NCBI RefSeq assembly: GCF_950295315.1
Contig: NC_080179.1
Location: 67,139,961-67,203,960, forward strand
Direction of reading: 5' to 3'
Length of the DNA stretch: 64,000 nucleotides
DNA from: Erinaceus europaeus
Lineage: Eukaryota > Chordata > Mammalia > Eulipotyphla > Erinaceidae
The number at the start of each line of letters is the position of its first letter. Position 1 is the first letter of the stretch. The position numbers and the translations under genes were made by a program. The notes beneath the pieces are model-generated. The model was not told the DNA's origin, searched no databases, and saw nothing but the letters and a program-made list of their open reading frames with translations. Of the stretch, positions 22,006 to 32,252 are shown in pieces.

Positions 22006-23435
22006 TTTATTTTATTTTATTTTTTTTTTGTCTCCAGGGTTATTGCTGGGCTTGGTGCCTGCACTATGAATCCATCGCTCCTGGAGGCCATTTTCTCCCT
22101 CTTTTTTGCCCTTGTTGTTATTATTATTATTGCTGTCATTGTTGCTGGATAGGACAGAAAGAAATTGAGAGAAGAGGGGAAGACAGAGAGGAGGAACAAG
22201 CAGCAGCAGATCTGTTTCTCTCCTCTCCTCTTCTCTCCTGGATCAACTAGGAATACCAAAGGAGACCACCTGGGACTGAAACAAGACAGGACTAGAATGA
22301 CTACAGGAACCCACCAAATCACCGGTGAGTGCAAACACACGTGGCTGGTGACAGAGAGGAGCCTAGGGAGAGACTAAGTGGCTGGTAACAGTCTGATGCT
22401 CTATCACTTGAGACGCCACCTCCAGTCTGTCCCACCAACAAGGGGACAGCTGAAGGGAGGAGAGGACTCCCCCGAGACTCATCAAGTGCAACTCTGAGTC
22501 TCCATTGCTACTGCCCTCAGAATCTGGAGCAGTGGCAGGGAGGGACACCGGGGACAGAAATCTAACCAGGAAATTCAGGAGAAGACCTATACCTCGGTGG
22601 CATAGCTGTGGGGCTGTGAAAGTCTCTTTGCATAACCACTGGACTATCTCTGCCACACCCTGCCTTATCTCTTGGTTAGAAGTCAGCGATTAAGAAGCCT
22701 ACTTATAGTTAGAAGCCCTCAGGCTCCCGTAGCCTACAGAGAAGAAAAAAAAGAGGCTTTTAAATCACTGACCTCCAACTCAGGGATTAAAATACTATTG
22801 AAACAACTGTTAACTTCCACCATTGTGAACCCTTTAATTACCTTACTTAGACACAAGTCAATCCAGGAAATAGTGATCAGTAATTTGAAAAGTACTAAGA
22901 GAGGGAACTCATAACATAATATATAAAATGGGTAAACCAACAAGAAGAAATATTGGAGAAACGAACCAGGACAACAGTCCAGCTAAAAGCCCCCCAAAAG
23001 GTGAAGCACAAAATAACGAGTTCAACATCCAAACATTAGCTAAGGAAATAATTACAGGAGTGAGTAAAGAGTTTGAAAGAACTGTAATCAGAAATACAGG
23101 AACAACAAATGAGACTCTGGAAGAAAACACTAACTATCTCAAGGTTATTAGAGAGCTGAAAGTTGAAATAGCTGAGCTAAGAACACAACTAGCTGAACAA
23201 GCTAAAACAGTAACAGAACAGGGAAACAAAATAGATGAACTCCAGAAAACAGTAGAGGGCAGAGACAGAGAGGAGGAAAAGTAGACACCTGCAGACCTGC
23301 TTCACCGCCTGCCTGTGAAACACACACACACACACCGCAGGTGGGGAGGTGGGGCTTCAAAGCTGGACCCTTATGCGGGTCAGTGTGCTTTGAGCTAAGT
23401 GCGCTTAGCCCGCTGGCTAACCCCCAGTCCCCAGC
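22006..23435 (-). mobile_element. SINE-A+ split by an L1 5' fragment
   Basis: The two halves, 22006-22196 and 23263-23435, together form a single minus-strand SINE-A+ from the GTCTCCAGGGTTATTGCTGG tail side to the GCCCGCTGGCTAACCCCC head. The second half has a (CA)n expansion at about 23320-23335 inside the core. The interrupting sequence is annotated separately. Confidence 0.85.
22181..23278 (+). mobile_element. 3'-truncated L1 (5'UTR plus ORF1 start) with 16-bp TSD
   Basis: Insert 22197-23262. The first about 730 bp contain no long ORF and fit an L1 5'UTR. From ATG 22928 an open frame of about 112 L1 codons follows (MGKPTRRNIGETNQDNSPAK start), with a heptad-rich stretch (LKVIRELKVEIAELRTQL) typical of the ORF1p coiled coil. 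It stops before the RRM and C-terminal domains; the last few codons of the open frame (GRDREEEK) are SINE sequence. AGACAGAGAGGAGGAA occurs at 22181-22196 and 23263-23278 and exactly explains the split SINE. There is no A-tail at the 3' junction, the reverse of ordinary 5' truncation. Confidence 0.8.
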
Positions 23436-24221
23436 TGCCTGTAATTTTGAGTTTGGTAATCCCAGTGGGAAATAGCCACAAACTATCTTATTTGGTCATT
23501 TTGGGTGAAAAAAATTAAGAGCATTTATGAGCAAAGCAAGTTAACAGTTGTTATTGGATGTCAATAACATCTCCTATGGTGTTACTTCATTAGAGAAGTG
23601 AGTATCCTAGTGAAGAATTTGACCGGTTACTCCTTTCATACTATAGAACACAGTACTTATCTACTTTACACTGGCAAATTTTGACAGTAAGATCATTTAC
23701 TTTTCATATTTTACTCCTATTCTGGCTATTCCCGTTATTTCACTTACTCTGGTTTCACGATTAAGAAAACATTAAAGGAAAGCATAGTAAGAGTAGCGAG
23801 GCCTGTCTGAGTAAAACCAACATCCAAATTCATGAATGAAGGCAAGGAGGTTCTAGAAAACTACTCTTCTATTCCTGAAATATTAGCGGTAACACTTCAT
23901 CCAGAGAATGGAAGAAGTTTTATACTTAATCATCTGATCAGCTCGTAAAGTCAAAGAACTACATAATATGCTTCAGCCACCCTGAAGACCAACTGGGGAT
24001 CTTTTTCCAGCATTGCAAAATGCCAAATTCTGCGCTCCACAACTTGACAACGGAGGATGCTGGCCAGTTTTAAAGCCAAAATGGTTGGTAACTAATAACC
24101 TCGACAAGTTCTACAGTCGAGTGGATAATTATAGGATAAACCTAACAGACACAAATTTAGAGTGTTTTTGAGGAAGAGGGGGAAAAAAAACAAGAAACAA
24201 GGGAGAAGTTTGATATATTTA
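23436..24221. other. No recognised feature
   Basis: About 0.8 kb AT-rich sequence between SINEs. No exon signal or transposon end is visible to me. Confidence 0.5.
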
Positions 24222-24752
24222 AAAAATATTTATTCCCTTTTGTTGCCCTTGTTATTTTATTGTTGTAGTTATTTTTTTAAAAAAAAAATTTATTTATTCT
24301 CTTTTGTTGCCCTTGTTGTTGTAGTTATTGATGTCATCGTTGTTGGATAGGACAGAGAGAAATAGAGGGAGGAAGGGAAATAGAGGGAGAAATAGACACC
24401 TGCAGCCCTGCTTCACCGCTTTTGAAGCGACTCCCCTGCAGGTGGGGAGCTGGGGGCTGGAACCGGGATCCTTACGCCGGTCCTTGCGCTTTGAGCCACC
24501 TGCGCTTAACCTGCTGTGCTACCGCCCGGCTCCCTGTTGTAGTTATTCTTATTGTCATCGTTATTGGATAGGACAGAGAGAAATGGAGAGAGGAGGGGAA
24601 GACAGAGAGGACAGAGAGGGGGGGAAAGACACCTGCAGACCTGCTTCACAGCTTGTGAAGCGACTCCTCTGCAGGTGGGGAGCCGGGACTCGAACCCGGA
24701 TCCTCACGCTGGTGCTTGCGCTTTGAGCCACCTGCGCTTCCGCCGGACTCCC
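24222..24752 (-). mobile_element. SINE-A nested inside SINE-A
   Basis: The outer copy is 24222-24273 plus 24535-24752 and the inner copy 24274-24534, both minus strand. The inner one is bounded by TGTTGTAGTTATT at 24261-24273 and 24535-24547, a 13-bp TSD. Both have good core and B-box regions (GGAACCGGGATCC, CTCGAACCCGGATCC). The outer head lacks part of the A box. Confidence 0.9.
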
Positions 24753-25089
24753 GAAGTGTGACATTTTGTGTGTGTTGGGGTTGTGTGTGACATGCGGGGG
24801 TCAGTAAACCACAAGGAAATATGAACGACCCTATCAGACAGAGGCTTTATTATTCATTAGCAAAATCCAAGCTTTTGTAGAGCGAGCAGGTGAAAGCATC
24901 ATCTTAAATAATAATAATAATAATAAAAATAAAAAAGGCAGGTATCCACCCTAGTTATTTCTACAAGTGGTTTCGGGGCTTAACATGGCAGGGGGGGGTG
25001 GTGGATAAAAACGGGGTGTTTAAGTTCGCTGAGATTCCTGCTGGGAAGGAGCTCGCTAAGGAAGGTGTGGCCGGTGACAAAGCCGGCCT
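24753..25089. other. Unassigned sequence just upstream of the CpG island
   Basis: GT-rich start, an (AAT)n run at about 24907-24925 and a G8 run at about 24990. Phrases such as GACAGAGGCTTTATTATTC hint at a diverged retroelement end, but I cannot support a family. Confidence 0.4.
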
Positions 25090-26029
25090 TTGGTTTGAAT
25101 TCTGCCGTCCACTCGGAGCGTGACGGGGGTGCCGAGTGTGCGCTCCCCGCGGGCGGCCGGGTGCCCGGGGGCCGCAGGTTCGGGTCTCTTCCCCGCGCCG
25201 CGCTCGGCAAAGCAAGGCGCTGGCATTCCAGGGCTGAGAAACAGGCCCTGCGAGAACTGTCATCGGAAAGCTGCCCAGCAGCTCTGGGGATGGACACCAG
25301 CAGGTCCCCCGCCCCCGGCCCCGGCCCCGTTCTCGTTCTCTTGCTCTCTCTCGTTTTCCCACCGAGTGCTCGCAGGACAGCGCTCAGCGCTTTGTGTCGG
25401 CGGCAAAAGGATTCACTCTGCGCGGCGTGTTCGCCGCCCGAACCCGCGTCTTTTTTTTTCTTTTTCTTTTTCTTTTTTTTTTCCCGTTCCTTTTCTCCTT
25501 CTCTTCCCAAGGCAGCTCAAAGACGACGGGCTTCACAGCAGCCATAAAGGTGGAGGCGGAGGCGGAGGCGCAGAAGGCGGCCCGGGCGCGCCCAGCTCGC
25601 TCCCGCCCGCGGCCACCCCCTTCCGGCGCCCGGAGTCACGGCGCGGACGAGGCGTCCCCCCAGAGGAGAGACGGGGCGCCGCAGACGCCCCTCGCCGGAG
25701 CCCCCGGCCGCCCGGCCCGCCCGGCGGGGCGACTCCTCCCGGGACCCCTCGGCTCCTCCCCGCCCCCGCGATCGAGCGCTCGGGACGCGCCGGCGGGGGC
25801 GCGCGAGTGGCGGCCGGGGTCCCCCGCTCCGCCCCGCCGCTCGCACCCGCCGGATCGCCGCAGCCCAGCAGGCCCAGCCGGCCGGACGCCGAGGCCTCGC
25901 GGTACCCGGCCCGCCCCGCCTCCCGCCAGCCCCGCCTCCACTCCCATCTCCCCGCCCCCGCTCCCGCCTCGTCCCTCCGACCATCTCCTCGCGCTCCCGG
26001 CTCGGCACGCGCGCTGCGCCCGGCCGCCG

Positions 26030-26085
26030 CTCCCACCGCCACCGCCACCGCCACCGCCACCGCCGCCGCCGCCGCGGCGGCGGAG
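26030..26085 (+). repeat. GC-rich CCACCG/CCG repeat in the ACVR2A promoter
   Basis: A run of CCACCG hexamers passes into CCG triplets and then GCGGCGG, just upstream of the ETS/GC-box cluster. It is low-complexity, GC-only sequence of the kind that varies in length and can form secondary structure. It lies upstream of or within the 5'UTR, so it is not translated in the ACVR2A frame used here. Confidence 0.75.
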
Positions 26086-26124
26086 CTTTCCTCCCCGGCG
26101 CCTGGCTTCCAGCTTCGGGCCGGA

Positions 26125-26148
26125 ACCGGAAGTTCGGGGGGCGGGGCC
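26125..26148 (+). promoter_or_regulatory. ETS motif followed by GC box
   Basis: ACCGGAAGT at 26125-26133 is a canonical ETS-family (GABP/ELK type) site. A few bases downstream, GGGGGCGGGGCC at about 26136-26147 is a strong Sp1/KLF GC box. This pairing is typical of TATA-less CpG-island promoters, and it lies about 800 bp upstream of the start codon. It marks a plausible core promoter for ACVR2A, which would make most of 26150-26927 5'UTR. This is motif reading only. Confidence 0.5.
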
Positions 26149-26818
26149 GGCCGGGACCAGGGCACCGAAAACGCGGCCGAGCCGGGATCCCGGAGTCGGA
26201 GCGGGAGCCAGAGCCAGAGCCGGAGCCGGACCAGAACTTGGCCGCCGCCTGCACGGCCGCCACCGCCGCCACCGCCCGCAGCTCCTCGCCCGCGCCCGCG
26301 CCCGCGCCCGCGCCGCCGTCACCTCGGCCGCCACCGACCGCCGCGAGCTCGGTCGCCAGTGGTCCGCGGACTTTGGGTGTCCGGGTTGAAGGTCGGTCCG
26401 GACGTCGGACCCAGCTCGGTTCCCGGACTGTCCGCCCGCCGCGGTCGCCGCCTCCTAGTCGCCTCAGCCTGGCGTGTTGTTCCGAGCGGCGAGCGGAGCT
26501 GACAGTGATTTTGACAGTGATTTAAACCCGCTTTTGTTGTCGTTGGCTTTTCGTTGTTCGGTTTTGTGCTGTCGTACGTGTGCGTGGCGGTTTTTATGAT
26601 CATTCTTATTCTCATTATTATTATTATTTTCTTCTTCTCTCCTCCCCCCCCTCCGTGGTGCAATTTTTTTTTTTTGAAATCGTTGTGCCTTTTTTTTTTT
26701 TTTTTAATCTCCCTCCCTCCGTGAACCTTTTTATTTTTGATTTTTTTGCCCTCTCTCTCTCTCTCTCTCTGTTTTTTTTTTTTTTTTTTTCCGTCCCCCA
26801 TTGCTCGGGGCCCCCGAT

Positions 26819-26836
26819 ATGTTTTATGACGGTTGA
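26819..26836 (+). promoter_or_regulatory. Short upstream ORF in the ACVR2A leader
   Basis: ATG TTT TAT GAC GGT TGA is a five-codon upstream ORF ending 91 nt before the ACVR2A ATG. It has G at -3 but T at +4, so initiation would be moderate. It overlaps, in another frame, the ATG at 26826 that is in frame with ACVR2A. If the leader includes this region, the uORF could reduce or gate initiation. There is no direct evidence of translation. Confidence 0.4.
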
Positions 26837-26927
26837 TTTTACACCAGGAGGTCTGTCTCCGAGGAAGAGCCCGGGAGCTGGATCTCTGGCGAGAACTTGG
26901 CCGCGGAGCCCCCGGCGCCTCGGCAAC

Positions 26928-26982
26928 ATGGGAGCTGCTGCAAAGTTGTCGTTCGCCGTCTTTCTCTTCTCCTGCTCGTCAG
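26928..26982 (+). CDS. ACVR2A: ACVR2A exon 1 coding part (signal peptide of activin receptor type-2A)
   Basis: The 55 nt read MGAAAKLSFAVFLFSCSS plus the first base of a Gly codon. This matches the start of human activin receptor type-2A (MGAAAKLAFAVFLISCSSG, recalled), differing at residues 8 (Ser for Ala) and 14 (Phe for Ile). It has a short charged n-region with Lys6, a hydrophobic core at residues 7-15 and a small-residue end typical of a signal peptide. The full receptor is a single-pass serine/threonine kinase at the plasma membrane that binds activins, myostatin/GDF11 and some BMPs and phosphorylates type I receptors to drive SMAD signalling. The ATG has A at -3 and G at +4, a strong Kozak context. 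The exon ends TCAG|GTAGGT after codon base 1, the junction phase known for this gene. The extracellular, transmembrane and kinase exons lie beyond the window. An in-frame ATG 34 codons upstream is reported separately. Confidence 0.96.
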
Positions 26983-27342
26983 GTAGGTGCGGGCAGCCTG
27001 CGGGCAGCCTGCGGGGCGCCTCTCCCCCCACCCAGATCCGCGGGGACGGGGCGGGGGCGTCGGTCTCCACCTCCCCCAGGTCGCGCCGCGAGCCGGGGGC
27101 CTCGGTGCATTCTTTTTTTTTTTCCGTTTTTTTTTTTTGGCCTTTTCAAGGTGCATTTGTTTGTTGGGGTTTGGATTGGCTTCCCCTGGTGCCAGAGGGA
27201 GAAAGTCACGGTCTGTGGCCAGCGCCGGAGATGGGTGACAGTCCCGCTTGGGTGGCGACCGAGCCGCAGGGACCACAAGGGACCTGCCAGGGTTGCCACC
27301 CGCAAAACGGTGCATTCCCAGAGATCACGGATTTATCTTATA

Positions 27343-27374
<32 letters not shown>
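27343..27374 (+). repeat. (TGAT)n microsatellite
   Basis: About eight TGAT units in the 5' end of ACVR2A intron 1. Confidence 0.97.
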
Positions 27375-27375
<1 letters not shown>

Positions 27376-27408
27376 ATGTGTGTGCTCGCATTGGTTTATT
27401 CTCTGATT

Positions 27409-27560
27409 GTGTGTGTGTGTGTGTGTGTGTGTTAATGAGCGCTTCGCTCGTGGCCAGCACTACCAAGCAGATCTCTCTCGCTCTCTCTCTCGCTCGCTCA
27501 CTCGCTCTCTCGCTCTCTCGCTCTCTCGCTCTCGCTCTCTCTCTCTCGCTCTCTCTCCAG
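27409..27560 (+). repeat. (GT)n followed by CT/CTCG-rich tract
   Basis: A GT run at 27409-27432, then 27470-27560 is a CTCTCG-rich pyrimidine tract with regular CG steps, followed by a C10 run near 27572. It lies about 500 bp inside intron 1. Confidence 0.9.
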
Positions 27561-27669
27561 TCATTCTACCCCCCCCCCCCAGTTCTGGATGGAGAAACAA
27601 TGCACACATCCCAGCGGCCGGTTTCATCGGATCCCTCCAACTTCAGTGTCCAGCCGTGTTAAAAATAGT

Positions 27670-30600
27670 TGTTGTAGTTGTTGTTGTTGTTGATGGGAGT
27701 ATTAACTATCACCCGGTGCAGGAGAGGTATGCCGCCGAGTGTGGGGTGAATGCGCTGGCTTCCCCACCACCATTTAGATGTGTTTTTTTTTCTTTTCTTT
27801 TTTTTTCTTTTTCCCCTCTTCCCCCCCCGTGTACATTTCTGTTTACCTCTAGGATAACGTAATTTGCACGCCTGGTCTCGAAGCACTGTTTTTTTTATTT
27901 TTTATTTTTTTTTTTTCCCCTTCTTTGCTCGGAAATGACTGCTCGTGTTAATATTGTCCGTGCTGTCCAGCACCCTGGCGTCGTGAAAATCAGGTTGTGG
28001 CCCAGGGTTGGAGGAATAATCATCTCGGCGGCCCTTGTACGCTTGGTAATGGGATTTGGTGGGAATGCTCTGTGGTTGCAACCAGTGGTTGGAAAAACTA
28101 TCTGTTCTTTTGTATTCGAGGGGTCTAGAGATGAATGCAGCATCCAGCTCGGAGGTAGGCAGACACACAGAATCAAGAGTTAAGTTAAATAGACGAAGCA
28201 GTTCCTTTGAAAGTCACAGTGAATCTGTCGACCAGATAGAGTTATAGGTGGGGGACGTGAATTGACAGGTTTCACGGCCATGTCTTTATCTCATTTACCA
28301 CAGCACAGGGGTAGTGGAGGGTGGTAGTCTTTCCTTTGTATACCTGTGTGTGCGGGTGTCCTCCCTACCCCCCCTTCTAATAGAATCCTTTGTAATGTAT
28401 AGAATTTTGCTGAATGGTACATTTCCTTGTGGTTAATAAATGGATAAAGTCTAGTCTTATGTCTGTAGTGGTATTGATCAGTTCCGGGTGGGCTGAATGT
28501 GTTGTGAAATGGCGATCATTGCCAGAGATTAACCGAAAGAATCATGTCTGTTTAAATGGAAGGAGGAACATGCTTAAGGCAGGCTGACAGTTCTTTCTAT
28601 GCACCGTTTGAGGAGGCAGATAAACAATGGTGTGTCTCTGAAATGAATGAAGAGCTTGATAACATGAAACCGCTCTCGTGTTTGTGTCATGACTTAGCCG
28701 TGTAGTTTTTATTTTCCGCTAGTACTCTTTCTCATGTGCCCCCTGCATGCTCTGGTGGTGAACTCTGCTTGCTCAGATCCCCTCTTCTCATCCCGTCCTT
28801 AAGGAGGAGGGGCATCATGGCCACTGACCAAGGAATTGTGGACATTATTCCCTCCCAAACCCACTGGGGTCACTTTAATTGGTGAAGTAGGCTATTCCCG
28901 AGCAGTCTCAAGGTATTAATTCTGGAAAAGCAGGCTGTTGCTACAGATCTTGCAGTTCTTTCTGCTTGGCTTGGAAATAAAAAAGCGTTGAACATTAGTT
29001 TCTCGTAGGGTTATTTTCACTGGGCCAGGAGGTTCACAGCTAAGATATTGCAACAAAAGTTATTTTGTTAACTATAGATTATGTAGATATTCCCCTTACA
29101 GTAAACTGATAATCAAACAGCTGCGTTGTTTTTTTAAAAAAATAAACATCCCTAGTTAGGCTACACTATAAACCTACCGAAGATAATTAAAATAATCTCT
29201 AGGACTTTAATGCATATTTATTATGTACAGTGGTTTTTTAGGACTTCAGATTTTCCTGTTTTTTATAAGGGCTTCTGTTATTAATCAGACAGATTCTTAC
29301 AGGATCATTGTGTCTCATTTTTCTATGTAATATGTAATCAGGCATGTGAAAACATGGGGATGGCTATTTTTATGAGGATTGAAAAATCTCTTAAGACAAT
29401 ATTTTCTTCCTGGATATTTGATTTTTTTTTTAATCGAATGAAGAATAGTAAAAAAAAACAAAACAGTTTTATTTGGTTCAGGATGAATGTGTTTACCATT
29501 TTCCCTAGTGTTTTGTAGACTTTGATTTCCACTTTCAGATTCTGAGGACTGATGATGGAGACCACTCCTGTAGGATAATGCTAAGTGTATAACATCTTTT
29601 TCCAGGGGAAACATTTGAGTTTTACCTTCATATTGAAATACCTTCAGATCCTCTTTGTTTTTTTTTATTTTTTATTTTTCATTTCCCTCATCCTCAGGTT
29701 CTCTTTCAAAACCTAAATCTGCTTCTGATTTTATTTTTGTTTGCTTCATGCATCACAGCTCATTGACATCTTTCTCTAAAATTGCTTAAATTATGAGGGC
29801 GAGTTATTTGTTTTAGTGCTTAGGTTTATTCTACCCTTTCGTGGTGTTTGAGTTGCACTGAGAATTCCTTTGGATTCTGACTGTTCCTTTGGAGCTGGAG
29901 CAGTCTAGTTCATATAGTCTATGGTACGTGAAATGGATGTAAAGTGATTATGTGCATTTTCTGTAGTCCAGCTAGTTAATGCTGTGTACATGCCTGCATA
30001 TTCCTGTGAGGTTATGTGTGTGATTGGACGGGCAACTGGCAGAACAGTGAATCTTCTGGGACTCTTCTGAACCTTGGCTAAGGAATGATCCTAAATGCTT
30101 TGTTTTCTAAAAGGAAGATTTTCTTTTTTGAATGAGAGACACCAAAGCACCCCTACATTATCCATGGATCTTCCTTTTCTTCGCACTGTCTTCTGTGTTG
30201 TGGGGATCAAACCCAGGGCCTCATTCATGAAAGACATATACTTGAATTCTACCACTAAGCTACTCTATGGCTCAAAATGTCTTAAATGTAGCCTTAAATG
30301 TGATCAGACAGATAAGTTGAAAAATTAAGACAAGCATAAAAACAAATGATCTCCCCTAATACTATTGTTTTTTCCTGTGTATAATAAATAAGCCAGTAGG
30401 TTTCAGGTTTTGCTCCCTGTCTCCTCTTACTTCCCCTCCCCCCACATTTAGAGACATTTTGGGTTGTGACAACTTTGAGGAAGGATGTGCTACTGGCATC
30501 TAGTGGGTAGAGGACAGGAATGTTGCTAGTCATTCTATAATTCACAGGGCAGCCTTCTGCTAGTATGAAGTATGGTAGTGGTGGGCTGAGAAGCTCTCTT

Positions 30601-31770
30601 CTAAACTCTGAATTTTTAGTACCTTTAACTTAATGAGGCTAATGTCTGCCTGCTGCAGCTAGAGGGCCACTAAACTCATTTACTTTTTCAAAGCATAGGT
30701 GTATACACTAGCAGAAGAACTCAGCGCCTCTTCCCCATCAGTTATTTCGACCTTACTAATGCGTGGTATTGATGATCTGCAGATGGGCTTGCATTGAGAG
30801 TTTTCATTATCTTTTGAAACTAGGATGATAAAGTTAGAGAAAAAGTTAAAAGATACATGTATTATTTTTCCCTGCTGTACATCGGTAAATATATTTTGCT
30901 GTTAAGAGTAAATTCTGTTCAGTTACTTGTTATGGTGATGTGCTTAGGAAGACTGCCGACACTGATCTGAATTATATTTGTTTATGACAGTAATTTCTTT
31001 GCGGTAACAATCATCTTTAAGGGTATTTCCATGTATCGGTATTGAACTCACTGGGTGATGTGGCAGTGGGGTGTGTGCAACATGGTGCTTTGAAACTTCT
31101 GTATATTTCATGTTGAAGAAATATGTTCATTATTATATATATCTGAATGGATTCAAGGTGCAAATTCAGTTGTGTGTGTGTTTTTTTTTTTGGGGGGGGG
31201 GATGTTTTAACTAGCTAACTTCAATTTCAAGAAACTTTTAGTGTGATTTCTTAATTATATAATTTTCTTGAGAATCCTTAGCTGAATTTGGTTACCATGA
31301 CAGTCATTTAGGCTATACTACTTAATGACAGTCGCAGACCCTTGCCCCTTTTGAGGTTAAAATTGGACTGTAATAAGTGCTTACCTTGTTTTGAACTCTA
31401 GTTTTAAGGAAGTTAACCTAGCCTGGCAGGATAAGAACTGTAGTGAAATACTTAAAGTAAATCTTATTACACCACTGAGAGGAAAAATTCTGAAGTCACT
31501 CCCACAAAAAGTATGCAGATTAGCCTCCTACTGTGTCTGTAATTCACCTCCCGGTACATATATGTGATACTGTGACATTTTCCCCTTTTGGGTCCACCAA
31601 ATTCACTGATCCATGATAAGGAAAAACATTTAAACCAAATGAAAATTTAACAGTAATCTAAATGATCCTTTTAGATTATGAAACTATTTTCATATATTTT
31701 TACAGGTACTCTTGATTTCCTATCTTTGGTGTCTCGTACATCTTTGACTTTAATTTGTCTCTCTCTTTTT
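27670..31770 (+). other. Repeat-poor start of ACVR2A intron 1
   Basis: Apart from T-tracts and one tRNA-like fragment at 30185, I see no SINE or L1 in about 4 kb, compared with one every 300-400 bp upstream. This is the best place in the window for constrained intronic regulatory sequence. No coding exon is visible. Confidence 0.5.
30185..30300 (-). mobile_element. tRNA-like SINE fragment of a separate family
   Basis: GTGGGGATCAAACCCAGGGCC and CTACCACTAAGCTACTCTATGG give, on the minus strand, a tRNA-like A box and B box. It lacks the CACCTGCAG core of SINE-A and SINE-B. Confidence 0.5.
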
Positions 31771-31774
31771 AAAT

Positions 31775-31893
31775 TTTACCCAAGCACTACTCAGCTCTGG
31801 CTTGTGCGGTGGTATGGGAAACTGAACTTGGGACCTCTAATGCCTCAGTCGTGAAAATTTGTTGTGTAAGTCACTGTCTTCTTTTCCCTGGCC
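31775..31893 (-). mobile_element. SINE-C copy
   Basis: ACCCAAGCACTACTCAGCTC, GAAACTGAACTTGGGACC and TCTTTTCCCTGGCCC. Diverged. Confidence 0.65.
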
Positions 31894-32252
31894 CTTTAGT
31901 TGGTCTTCCCGTGGTCTTTGGAGTTGCTGCTTGTCACTGTGCCCTTCAGTAGTTAGGTGAAGATGGCATCATGTGATATTGAGGTCACTAAGACGCCATC
32001 ACTTTTAAATCTGTTTCGTTGCTTGTCATTTCTTCCATACCTTTTCATTGTTTTGACAGTTTCTTTTCCTCCTCCTTTGCCTACTGTGGTTCCCCACTGT
32101 CCCTTCTTTCTTTCCCTGTACTGCTTCTAGGTGGGGCCCACCTGTTGCTTAGCAAAATGCTGGGTCTGGCCCTTGGGCCATATTAGGCCCACAAAATCAT
32201 TCCATCTGGTCCTGCCTGGTAAAGACAGTGAAAGCTTTTTTTCATTACAGCA

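Larger units (their letters stand above)
1..25090. other. Intergenic region upstream of ACVR2A, transposon-rich
   Basis: I find no host coding exon in this interval. All open frames of 60-290 codons coincide with SINEs, L1 ends, the Vingi fragment, the RPL31 pseudogene or low-complexity sequence. In other mammals the region 5' of ACVR2A is gene-poor, which agrees with this. Distal enhancers cannot be recognised without comparison. Confidence 0.75.
25090..27110 (+). promoter_or_regulatory. ACVR2A: CpG-island promoter and 5'UTR region of ACVR2A
   Basis: This is the only long GC- and CpG-rich block in an otherwise AT-rich, CpG-poor window. It runs into the ACVR2A start codon and ends shortly inside intron 1, as expected for a broad mammalian CpG-island promoter. 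I see no convincing TATA box just upstream of the likely start sites. The 3' third of the 5'UTR becomes T-rich (T tracts around 26665-26706 and 26771-26790, and a CT run near 26752-26770). The exact transcription start cannot be placed from sequence. Several open frames of 130-460 codons cross the island on both strands. They are runs of Pro, Arg, Ala and Gly with no domain and reflect lack of stop codons in GC-rich DNA. Confidence 0.85.

Noticed and set aside
22928..23284. A 118-codon host gene with a coiled coil
   Set aside because: The start and heptads match L1 ORF1p, the leader fits an L1 5'UTR, and the last codons are SINE sequence after the junction.
24753..25089. Another LTR fragment upstream of the CpG island
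   Set aside because: Some phrases are LTR-like, but I could find neither TG...CA ends nor a target-site duplication.
25120..26502. A 460-codon open frame, and several others of 130-330 codons on both strands, through 25000-27350
   Set aside because: They are GC-composition artefacts in the CpG island: Pro/Arg/Ala/Gly runs, overlapping in most frames, no domain, and T-tract-encoded Phe runs. The one supported start is ACVR2A at 26928.
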